This document shows, piece by piece, positions 1 to 5,847 of a stretch of 7,037 nt of DNA. Origin of the DNA: Verrucomicrobiota bacterium (GTDB lineage: Bacteria; Verrucomicrobiota; Verrucomicrobiia; Limisphaerales; AV2); assembly GCA_003219345.1 (NCBI GenBank), contig QHOP01000395.1, positions 1 to 7,037 on the forward strand, in the 5' to 3' direction. The position numbers and the translations under genes are program-made. Positions within the stretch are counted from its first letter, which is position 1, and each line of letters starts with the position of its first letter. A model generated the notes under the pieces. The model searched no databases. It was not told where the DNA came from and saw nothing but the letters and a program-made list of their open reading frames with translations.

Positions 1-513
1 ATTTTCGCCGCCGAAAAGTTCCTCCGCCGCGAGCGACCCGATCACCGCGACCTTCGCAGCGCCGCGCACGTCCTGCTCGGTAAAGATGGCGCCGTCTTCC
101 AATGGCCATTGACGGATGCTGAAATACTCCGGCGATTCGCCGTAAATCTGGGTGGACCAGTTGCGGTTGCCGGCGACGACCTGAGTGGTGATTCTCACTT
201 CGGGGCTGACGACGACGACGTCGGCGATTTCGCGTTCGAGCGCATCGGCATCGTCCACGGTCAGTGTACTGGAGCTGCCGAGCCCCAGGCGCACGCTGCT
301 GTGGCTGCTGCTGCTGCCGGCGGAAACCTGGATCACGTTTTGTCCGAGGCTGGCGACCTGGGCCTCGACCTGCGCTTTGGCGCCATTGCCGATGCCGACC
401 ATGGCGATGACCGCGCCGACGCCGATGATGATGCCCAGCGCGGTCAGCCCGGAACGCAGTCTGTTTTGTCCCAGTGCGTGCAGCGCAATTTTAATGGAGG
501 TCGGGACTTTCAT
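1..513 (-). CDS. MacB/FtsX-type ABC transporter permease, N-terminal part (cut by window edge)
   Basis: This is the first 171 residues of an inner-membrane permease; the frame stays open to position 1, so the gene continues outside the window. It begins MKVPTSIKIALHALGQNRLR, followed by a hydrophobic segment at residues 22-44 (LTALGIIIGVGAVIAMVGIG) and then a periplasmic stretch. This is the hallmark N-terminus of the MacB periplasmic core domain: short amphipathic lead, first membrane helix with a GIxIGV motif, then 'GNGAKAQVEAQVASLGQNVI'. Residues 66-83 are a serine/glycine-rich loop, followed by 'LTVDDADALE' as in relatives. Unlike E. coli MacB, no ATPase domain precedes the permease, so the ATP-binding subunit must be a separate gene. 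The adaptor stop codon lies 27 bp upstream, which suggests co-transcription and an efflux or lipoprotein-trafficking role. The substrate is unknown. No Shine-Dalgarno is visible. An in-frame ATG at 525 would add MGAA; I prefer 513 because it gives the usual family start. Confidence 0.9.
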   Translation of the reverse strand, partial: MKVPTSIKIALHALGQNRLRSGLTALGIIIGVGAVIAMVGIGNGAKAQVEAQVASLGQNVIQVSAGSSSSHSSVRLGLGSSSTLTVDDADALEREIADVVVVSPEVRITTQVVAGNRNWSTQIYGESPEYFSIRQWPLEDGAIFTEQDVRGAAKVAVIGSLAAEELFGGEN

Positions 514-540
514 GGCGGCGCCCATTGGCGCGGAGCGTGA

Positions 541-1788
541 TTACTTTCTGCGGCCGGCGACGAACGGATTGACCGTTCGTTTGGCTTGAGCCACCGCCTC
601 GCCGATGGCAGCACGGTCGCCTTCTTGCAGCCCTTCCAGCACCTCGGTGTAGAAGCTGTCGCTGATGCCGGTCCTGATCTTGACGGGCTTGAGCATGGTC
701 TCTTTTCCGCTGTTGTTTGAAACCAGGTAAACGGTGCGCTCAGATGGATGTTTGTTTTTGTCTTTGCCGGGTCTTTCGCCGGTGGAATTCCTGTTCTTCG
801 AAGCGGCCTGCGTGCCCGTGGAAGCGGAGTCTTTCGCTTTCGCTCTGGACAGTTCAACCGGCCGGAAGCGCAGGGCGGCATTGGGAAGGCGAAGCGCATT
901 GTCGCGGCGGGCGACCGTGATTGAAACGTCGGCGGTCATGCCCGGCTTGAGCTTCAAATCCGGGTTGCTCACCTCAATGATCGCGTCATACGTCACCACG
1001 TTCTGGTCGATCGTTGGCGCATTGCGGATTTGCGTCACTCGACCGCGGAACGTCTGGCCGGGATACGCGTCCACGGTGAACTCCGCTGGCTGGCCGACGG
1101 CCACGCTGCCGACGTCCGCCTCGGCGACTTTGGCTTCGATTTGCATTTTGCTCAGGTCATTGGCGATGACGAACAGCGTCGGCGCGCTGAGGCTGGCGGC
1201 GACGGTCTGGCCGCTGTTGACGTTGCGGGAAATGACGATGCCGTCGATGGGCGAGTAAATCGTGCAATGGGCCAGGTCCACCTGAGCTTTCTTTAACGTG
1301 CCCTGGTTGATTTTCACGGCGGCTTCGGCCTGGTGCAAATCGGCGAGCGCTTTGTCGTAGTCGGATTGCGGGATCAGGTTGTCCGCGCGCAGTGATCGGG
1401 CGCGGTTTGCGTTGATCTGCGCCAGTTCCAGCGCGGCTCTCGCGTTGGCCAGGTTGCCTTCGGCCTGAATCAGGTTGGCTTCGTAGGTGGCCGGGTCGAG
1501 TTGAGCGATGACCTGCCCTTCCTTTACCGGTGAGTTGAAGTCCGCAAACAACTTTTGGATGGAGCCCGAAATCTGGCTCCCGACTTCCACTTTGGTTACA
1601 GGATCCAATGGTCCGCTGGCGGTGACGATCTGCGCCAGGTCGCCACGCGACACTGTGGCCGACTGATAGAGCGGCGCGTCGCTTCCCGGCCGGTTCAAAT
1701 ACCAGCCCAGGCCTGCGCCACTGGCGAGGATGGCCAGAAGCCACGGCGATTTCTGTTTCAACTGGCGCAACCGGGTGGGTTTGATCAT
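541..1788 (-). CDS. MacA/HlyD-family periplasmic adaptor subunit of an efflux transporter
   Basis: This 415-residue membrane-fusion protein would bridge an inner-membrane transporter and an outer-membrane channel in the periplasm. It has an N-terminal basic stretch and a membrane anchor (about residues 15-31), then the first lipoyl half with 'VEVGSQISGSIQKLFADFNS' (68-87) and 'VKEGQVIAQLD' (88-98). A coiled-coil alpha-hairpin follows at about 100-170. The second lipoyl half contains 'TIYSPIDGIVISRNVNSGQ' (176-194). A beta-barrel follows (about 215-293), and a membrane-proximal domain (about 299-311 and 350-400) ends 'VRTGIS.. YTEVLEGLQEGD'-like, typical of MacA. A lysine/serine-rich linker at about 312-350 interrupts that last domain. 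The length fits MacA-type adaptors. A permease gene follows after 27 bp. Start choice: ATG at 1788 lacks a close Shine-Dalgarno, whereas an in-frame TTG at 1800 has AAGGGA five bases upstream and would add four residues. The frame stays open to 1995, but that extension lacks family features. The substrate is unknown. Confidence 0.93.
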   Translation of the reverse strand: MIKPTRLRQLKQKSPWLLAILASGAGLGWYLNRPGSDAPLYQSATVSRGDLAQIVTASGPLDPVTKVEVGSQISGSIQKLFADFNSPVKEGQVIAQLDPATYEANLIQAEGNLANARAALELAQINANRARSLRADNLIPQSDYDKALADLHQAEAAVKINQGTLKKAQVDLAHCTIYSPIDGIVISRNVNSGQTVAASLSAPTLFVIANDLSKMQIEAKVAEADVGSVAVGQPAEFTVDAYPGQTFRGRVTQIRNAPTIDQNVVTYDAIIEVSNPDLKLKPGMTADVSITVARRDNALRLPNAALRFRPVELSRAKAKDSASTGTQAASKNRNSTGERPGKDKNKHPSERTVYLVSNNSGKETMLKPVKIRTGISDSFYTEVLEGLQEGDRAAIGEAVAQAKRTVNPFVAGRRK

Positions 1789-1891
1789 TGGCGACTGCAA
1801 ATCATTCCCTTTGGCAACATTCCGCTGTCTGTTACCGAGAATCGGGATGAAACTCAATACACCTATATCGCAAATAATGCAACCGTGCGTA

Positions 1892-1928
1892 TGGGGTCTT
1901 TTCCCCGTGTCATTCCAGTATTTCACCC
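1892..1928. repeat. 37-bp hairpin-bearing direct repeat, copy A
   Basis: The copy starts TGGGGTCTTTTCCCC and continues to TATTTCACCC. It matches copy B at 2086-2122 (offset 194) at about 30 of 37 positions in the same orientation. The first part can fold as a GGGG/CCCC stem with a six-base loop. Similarity stops sharply at both ends. It lies about 100-140 bp upstream of the efflux adaptor start. Function is unknown; a duplicated operator, a small dispersed repeat or an RNA hairpin are all possible. Confidence 0.55.
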
Positions 1929-2085
1929 CCTGCGATAAATTTGGCGGTTGCACAGGCCATGCTCGTATAAAAATTGCAGATTTGAAAACGAGCAAATGAA
2001 CAGATGAATTCGGCCATGAAAGAGACGGGTAGCGAGAGCGGCGGGGTCATCATTTCAGCCGCCAGCCGCTCAAGTGTGAAGTGTT

Positions 2086-2122
2086 TGGGGTCTTCTCCCC
2101 ATGTGATTTTAGGATTTGACCC
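2086..2122. repeat. 37-bp hairpin-bearing direct repeat, copy B
   Basis: The copy starts TGGGGTCTTCTCCCC and continues to GGATTTGACCC, matching copy A at 1892-1928. The stem here is one pair longer (TGGGG/CCCCA) around the loop TCTTCT. The stem is kept in both copies, while most differences fall in the 3' half. It lies about 150-190 bp upstream of the protease start. Confidence 0.55.
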
Positions 2123-2218
2123 GTCTTTCGTCACAGAGGGGAAGTGCGATATAGCTGCATGTGTAGGAATTATTTCCTCAACGGCAGAGCGGATCAGGAA
2201 AGAGACTCGGACGAATTT

Positions 2219-2240
2219 TTGGAAACGGATTGGAAACCGA
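2219..2240. repeat. Two tandem 11-bp repeats (TTGGAAACSGA) upstream of the protease gene
   Basis: TTGGAAACGGA (2219-2229) is followed at once by TTGGAAACCGA (2230-2240), with 10 of 11 bases identical, then a degenerate third unit AGAAACGAATA (2241-2251). The array ends about 34 bp before the protease ATG, close to where a promoter or 5' leader should lie. An 11-bp period places the units on the same face of the helix, as in direct-repeat sites of OmpR/PhoB-type regulators. That role is inference only. Confidence 0.4.
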
Positions 2241-2264
2241 AGAAACGAATACAAAAAATGAAAC

Positions 2265-2269
2265 AGGAG
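2265..2269 (+). promoter_or_regulatory. Ribosome binding site AGGAG that fixes the protease start
   Basis: AGGAG sits five bases before ATG at 2275. It decides the start in favour of this ATG over an in-frame TTG at 2230, which would add 15 hydrophilic residues before the signal sequence and has no comparable site. Confidence 0.8.
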
Positions 2270-2274
2270 CAGTT

Positions 2275-5200
2275 ATGAAGAGACGTATCACATCGGGCGT
2301 GGGCGCAACGAAAACCGCGGGCAAAAAATCGCCGCCCGCTAAAATACTGTGTTGCTTTGGATTATTGTGCCTGGTGATGGCGGCCCCGCCGTCCGTTACC
2401 GGCAGCAATGGCGCCACTGGCAGCGACGGCCCGACGATCCACCTGACGGCGCCGGCGTCGTCACCTCTTCCGTTGCCGATTCCGCCTGGCGGCACGACCG
2501 CGTTAAAGGCTGCTGCGCCGTCGATAAAAAAGGATGACGCCGCTGGCGATGATGTGTTGGGTTCCTCCCGGTTTCAGTTCCGGGTTTCCGGCGCGCCGGG
2601 CCAGAGATATTCAATTGAAGCGAGTCCAAATCTTGTGAATTGGACGTCTGTCTCAACCAATCAGGTGTCCACTTTTGGCTTCTCTGATTTTACCGACGCC
2701 CAGGCCGGCGCAGTTCCGCAACGCTTTTATCGGACCAGACCGCTGGCGGGCGGACCCATCGTGCTGGCAGGGGCCAATTACCGTAACGACCGGATTCTGG
2801 TGAAGCCGCTTGCCGGAGCGGAGTTGTCGGTCCTGCACGCGCTGTTGGGAACGAGGGTTCTGCACACGTTCTCCGCCATCGGAAATTTGCAGATCATCCA
2901 GGTGCCATCAGGTACGACGGTGGACGCCATCCTGCCGCTGTTCCAGCAGAGCGGCCTGGTCCAATATGCCGAGCGGGATTATCAGGTTCAGGCATTGGCG
3001 GTGCCTAATGATTTTCGTTACAACGATGGTTCCCTTTGGGGTTTGCACAACACCGGCATTTACGGCGGCACGCCCGGCGCCGATATTCACGCGCAAGACG
3101 GGTGGGACATTCAGAACACTGCGGATAATATTATCGTCGCGGTCATTGACACCGGCGTGCGCTACACGCATGAAGACCTGGCCGACAATATGTGGGTCAA
3201 CCCGGACGAGATTCCGGGTAACGGCATTGACGACGACGGCGACGGCTACGTGGACGACGTGCACGGCATCAACACCGTGAACAACACCGGCGACCCCAAC
3301 GATGACCACGGCCACGGCACGCATGTCAGCGGTACGGTCGGCGGGGTGGGTAACAACAGCGTCGGCGTGGTGGGAGTCGCCTGGAAAGTGCAGATCATGG
3401 CGTGCAAGTTTTTGGACGCCTCGGGGAACGGGTTCATCTCCGACGCGATCAAGTGCATCGATTACGCACGCAGCAAAGGGGCAAAAGTCGTCAACGCCAG
3501 TTGGGGCAGCACGAGCTTTACCTCACAGGCCCTTCATGACGCCATCGACAACCTGCGCCAGGCCGGCATCATCTTCGTGGCCGCCGCCGGCAACTCGGCG
3601 GAGGACAACGGCGTGGACCCGATTTACCCGGCGAGTTACGATCTGGACAACATCATTTCCGTCGCCGCCACTACACGCAACGACGATCTGGCAGTCTTTT
3701 CCAACTACGGCGCAACCACCGTGGACCTGGGCGCGCCGGGCTCGCCGATCTTTTCCTGCTGGAACGGCTCCGACAGCGACTACCAATATCTTCAGGGCAC
3801 CTCGATGGCCGCGCCCCATGTCACGGGCACCTGCGCGCTGTTGATGGCCCATTTCCCGAACGACAATTATCAGCAAATCATCAATCGCATCCTCTCGAAC
3901 GTTGATCCGCTGCCGAGTTTGGAGGGTAAGTGCGTTTCCGGCGGACGCCTCAATCTGCAAAAGGCCCTGTCCGGAGGCGCGCCGCCGCCTCCGATGCCCA
4001 GCGTGAGCATCGTCGCCACCGATGCGGATGCTTCTGAACAGGGACCTGATCCGGGCGAGTTCACCTTCACGCGCACCGGGGACACCTCTTTCGACTTGAC
4101 GGTGAATTATACGCTGGGCGGCACGGCGCAGAACGGAACGGATTACCAGCAACCGGGTACTTCGGTGACCATTCCCGCGGGTGCCGCTTCAGCCACGCTG
4201 GCGGTTATGCCGATTGACGACACTGAAGCGGAGGGTGACGAAACAGTTGTGCTCACGTTGACGGCGGACGCAGCGTACGATGTGGGTTCGCCCAACAGCG
4301 CCACGATCACCATCCACGACAACGATCAGCCGCCGTCGGAAAGGCCGACCGTGGTTGTCGCCGCCAGCGATGCCAACGCTTCGGAGCAGGGACCTGATCC
4401 GGGCGAGTTCACCTTCACGCGCACCGGGGATACGTCTTCTGCCTTGACGGTGAACTATACGCTGGGCGGCACGGCGCAAAACGGGACGGATTACCAGCAA
4501 CTGGGAACTTCGATGACCATTCCCGCGGGCGCCGGTTCAGCCACGCTGGCGGTTATGCCGATTGACGACACTGAAGCGGAGGGTGACGAAACAGTTGTGC
4601 TCACGTTGACGGCGGACCCGGCGTACGACCTTGGTCCGACCAACAGCGCGACGATTACCATCGCGGACAACGACCAGCCGCTGCCGACTGTGAGCGTGGT
4701 GGCTACGGATGCGGATGCTTCGGAGCAGGGACCTGATCCGGGCGAGTTTACCTTCACACGCACCGGTGATACCTCTTCTGCCCTGACGGTGAACTACACG
4801 CTGGGCGGCACCGCCACCAAGTGGGACGATTACCGCCGGCCGGAAGGTGACATGCCGGAGTCGGTGACGATCCCCGCCGGCGCGACTTCGACCACGCTGA
4901 CCATTGTGCCGTTCGATGACGATGAGGTGGAAGGTGACGAGACCGTCATTCTGACGATTGCTCCCGACGTGGCGTACAACGTTGGTTCGCCGGACAGCGC
5001 CACGGTGACGATCCACGATAATGATTCACCACCGCCGCCGGCACTGACAGCGGACTTCACGGCCAACCCGACTTCAGGCAGTGTGCCGTTGACTGTCCGG
5101 TTCACCGACAAATCGACCGGCGCGATCACGGTCTGGGATTGGAGCTTCGGCGACGTGTTGTTGCACAGCTCGGCTCGAAATCCCAGTCATATCTACCTCC

Positions 5201-5316
5201 TTCCCGGTGATTACACGGTCACGCTGACGGTAACGGGCAGCGACGGGGCGACCAGCCGCAAGAGCCTGACGATTCACGCGACTCTGCCACCACTGCCGAT
5301 ATCGCCGAGCCCTTGA
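2275..5316 (+). CDS. Secreted subtilisin-like (S8) serine protease with three Calx-beta repeats and a PKD domain
   Basis: This 1013-residue exported endopeptidase has an intact triad: D292 (VAVIDTGV), H347 (DDHGHGTHVSG) and S510 (GTSMAAPHVTG), with oxyanion N440 (AAAGNS). Order: a basic n-region of 23 residues and hydrophobic core 24-36 (signal peptide); a low-complexity Pro/Ala/Gly linker; a small domain at 100-153 with 'SGAPGQRYSIEASPNLVNW' and a terminal RFYR, typical of Verrucomicrobiota secreted proteins; an inhibitory propeptide-like region (about 163-242, 'RILVKPLAGA', 'LVQYAERDYQV'); the catalytic domain (about 250-566), including an acidic, probably Ca-binding insert 'GNGIDDDGDGYVDD'; Calx-beta repeats at 576-684, 692-800 and 805-917; and PKD at 924-1001 ('WDWSFGD', 'HIY..PGDYTVTLTVT'). 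Proline-rich linkers join the modules. There is no lipobox, PEP-CTERM, transmembrane C-terminus or obvious sorting signal, so final location is uncertain. It likely degrades extracellular protein. The gene is probably monocistronic, with divergent and distant neighbours. Confidence 0.96.
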   Translation: MKRRITSGVGATKTAGKKSPPAKILCCFGLLCLVMAAPPSVTGSNGATGSDGPTIHLTAPASSPLPLPIPPGGTTALKAAAPSIKKDDAAGDDVLGSSRFQFRVSGAPGQRYSIEASPNLVNWTSVSTNQVSTFGFSDFTDAQAGAVPQRFYRTRPLAGGPIVLAGANYRNDRILVKPLAGAELSVLHALLGTRVLHTFSAIGNLQIIQVPSGTTVDAILPLFQQSGLVQYAERDYQVQALAVPNDFRYNDGSLWGLHNTGIYGGTPGADIHAQDGWDIQNTADNIIVAVIDTGVRYTHEDLADNMWVNPDEIPGNGIDDDGDGYVDDVHGINTVNNTGDPNDDHGHGTHVSGTVGGVGNNSVGVVGVAWKVQIMACKFLDASGNGFISDAIKCIDYARSKGAKVVNASWGSTSFTSQALHDAIDNLRQAGIIFVAAAGNSAEDNGVDPIYPASYDLDNIISVAATTRNDDLAVFSNYGATTVDLGAPGSPIFSCWNGSDSDYQYLQGTSMAAPHVTGTCALLMAHFPNDNYQQIINRILSNVDPLPSLEGKCVSGGRLNLQKALSGGAPPPPMPSVSIVATDADASEQGPDPGEFTFTRTGDTSFDLTVNYTLGGTAQNGTDYQQPGTSVTIPAGAASATLAVMPIDDTEAEGDETVVLTLTADAAYDVGSPNSATITIHDNDQPPSERPTVVVAASDANASEQGPDPGEFTFTRTGDTSSALTVNYTLGGTAQNGTDYQQLGTSMTIPAGAGSATLAVMPIDDTEAEGDETVVLTLTADPAYDLGPTNSATITIADNDQPLPTVSVVATDADASEQGPDPGEFTFTRTGDTSSALTVNYTLGGTATKWDDYRRPEGDMPESVTIPAGATSTTLTIVPFDDDEVEGDETVILTIAPDVAYNVGSPDSATVTIHDNDSPPPPALTADFTANPTSGSVPLTVRFTDKSTGAITVWDWSFGDVLLHSSARNPSHIYLLPGDYTVTLTVTGSDGATSRKSLTIHATLPPLPISPSP
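4000..4326 (+). repeat. Calx-beta coding repeat 1 (109 codons)
   Basis: Encodes residues 576-684 of the protease, from SVSIVATDADASEQ to ITIHDND. It carries the Calx-beta hallmarks 'EGDETVVLTL' and a closing acidic DND, both tied to Ca binding in this fold. Bases 4039-4082 and 4188-4269 are identical to the matching bases of repeat 2. Confidence 0.85.
4348..4674 (+). repeat. Calx-beta coding repeat 2 (109 codons)
   Basis: Encodes residues 692-800. It is offset from repeat 1 by exactly 348 bp with no internal indel. The stretch 4536-4617 is an 82-base perfect match to repeat 1, and 4387-4430 is a 44-base perfect match, so the duplication or its homogenisation is recent. Confidence 0.85.
4687..5025 (+). 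repeat. Calx-beta coding repeat 3 (113 codons)
   Basis: Encodes residues 805-917. The 5' half is close to the other repeats ('DADASEQGPDPGEFTFTRTG' is unchanged from repeat 1). The 3' half has diverged, and a four-residue insertion around 'KWDDYRRPEGDMPE' replaces 'QNGTDYQQPGT'. It ends in HDND like repeat 1. Confidence 0.85.
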
Positions 5317-5382
5317 TCGACCGAATCGGGACCCTCACCCATCACACACTGAACATCCGAGAGCCCTTGCGTGGCTGACCTG

Positions 5383-5399
5383 AGCGTCGCTCCGACGCT
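5383..5399. repeat. GC-rich palindrome AGCGTCG-CTC-CGACGCT
   Basis: A perfect 7-bp stem with a three-base loop lies 67 bp after the protease stop. It could be the protease transcript's 3' hairpin, but no T-run follows. It could also be a dispersed extragenic palindrome. Sequence alone does not decide. Confidence 0.35.
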
Positions 5400-5505
5400 A
5401 CAGGAGGCGGAACACAGGTCGGGATGACGCTTTGCCGGATAGCGGCTTCAAAACAGCCTGCTCAACATCATCACAGCGACCATCCTGGACCACGGCATTC
5501 TCCTT

Positions 5506-5547
5506 TTCCGAAACAACGGAGCCAATTCTTTGAATCCATTTTCGGAA
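5506..5547. repeat. Inverted repeat TTCCGAAA/TTTCGGAA with inner hairpin
   Basis: An 8-bp perfect inverted repeat (5506-5513 and 5540-5547) encloses a smaller ATTC-TTT-GAAT hairpin (5525-5535). The nested arrangement could form a structured RNA or a regulator site. The stems are short and AT-containing, so it may be chance. Confidence 0.25.
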
Positions 5548-5704
5548 TAGGCGACTGCGACCTGATGCGACCGTCGTTGCAAAGAGGGTTGCTGGTTGTC
5601 TGGATGCCGATGGTCTGCTCGGACGATATCTGTAGAACGGGGGGACGAATCACCGTAACTTTTCCGATCAAGTCTGACTGAAGCTTGAGGCTGGCCGAAC
5701 CGTT

Positions 5705-5765
5705 TGTGAACAGGATGTGAACAGCGTGTGAATAAAATAATCTTGTGAACAGCGTGTGAATAACA
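5705..5765. repeat. Five TGTGAA motifs, 11-bp phased, upstream of the response regulator
   Basis: TGTGAA occurs at 5705, 5716, 5727, 5744 and 5755, giving steps of 11, 11, 17 and 11 bp. A 20-bp unit, TGTGAACAGCGTGTGAATAA, is perfectly repeated at 5716-5735 and 5744-5763. An AT-rich stretch lies between the two units. On the minus strand, 5763-5755 and 5735-5727 read TTATTCACA, fitting the DnaA-box consensus TTWTNCACA; the other three are partial matches. The array ends 83 bp before the response-regulator ATG. Plausible roles are binding sites for a direct-repeat regulator or a DnaA cluster; neither is proven. Confidence 0.6.
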
Positions 5766-5847
5766 TTAAACATCTCTCCATTGATGGCAGTGGACTGATG
5801 GCATAAATTGAACGCCGCTCAGGCTGCGGATTCTAATCTCTTTGCCT

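Larger units (their letters stand above)
1789..2274. other. Divergent intergenic region between the efflux operon and the protease gene
   Basis: No convincing gene lies in these 486 bases, which are less GC-rich than the flanking genes. The region must hold the promoters of two divergent units. It contains two copies of a 37-bp element with a GGGG(6)CCCC hairpin (1892-1928 and 2086-2122), two tandem 11-bp repeats (2219-2240), and a long-loop inverted repeat TGCTCGT/ACGAGCA (1960-1966 and 1988-1994). It also holds a small hairpin AGGAA/TTCCT (2165-2178). A weak minus-strand promoter-like pair is TTGCAT (1882-1877) and TATTGA (1859-1854) with a 17-bp spacer; the -10 match is only 3 of 6, so I do not call it. 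No good plus-strand sigma70 pair was found. Confidence 0.6.
5317..5847. other. Gene-poor intergenic region between the protease and response-regulator genes
   Basis: These 531 bases contain no open frame with a ribosome site and recognisable product; short frames of 85 and 100 codons on opposite strands overlap each other and look accidental. The region holds a 7-bp GC-rich palindrome (5383-5399), an 8-bp inverted repeat (5506-5547) and the TGTGAA array (5705-5765). No hairpin with a T-tract follows the protease stop, so no intrinsic terminator can be called. A weak promoter-like pair is TTGATG (5781-5786) and CATAAA (5802-5807) with a short 15-bp spacer; it is not strong enough to annotate separately. 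Confidence 0.6.

Noticed and set aside
734..1258. Plus-strand frame of 174 codons opposite the adaptor gene
   Set aside because: It lies entirely antisense to a clear HlyD-family coding sequence and has no domain or ribosome site of its own.
2116..2155. Plus-strand promoter TTGACC with TATAGC
   Set aside because: The spacer would be 28 bp, far outside the usable range, and TATAGC is a poor -10.
1910..2254. 114-codon minus-strand frame in the divergent intergenic region
   Set aside because: It starts with TTG without a ribosome site, overlaps the protease leader and both repeat arrays, and its product has no recognisable domain. The 37-bp repeats also match each other as DNA rather than as a protein frame.
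2341..2400. Lipoprotein signal in the protease (C26, C27, C32 near the hydrophobic core)
   Set aside because: The cysteines lie within the hydrophobic core and none is preceded by a lipobox Ala/Gly-type context, so an ordinary signal peptide is more likely.
3523..5016. Long antisense frames under the protease gene, two of which resemble each other
   Set aside because: They are mirror frames of a GC-rich gene. Their mutual similarity simply reflects the duplicated Calx-beta DNA on the coding strand.
5281..5316. PEP-CTERM or other C-terminal sorting signal on the protease
   Set aside because: The tail is a short Pro/Ser-rich segment with no hydrophobic helix or terminal basic cluster.
5716..5763. 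Possible mini CRISPR array (20-bp repeat twice)
   Set aside because: Only two copies, with an 8-bp gap and internal 11-bp sub-repeats; no spacers of normal size and no cas genes.
5424..5773. Short frames on both strands (85 codons plus, 100 codons minus) between protease and response regulator
   Set aside because: They overlap each other on opposite strands, lack ribosome sites and recognisable domains, and the minus frame begins inside the region of the TGTGAA array.
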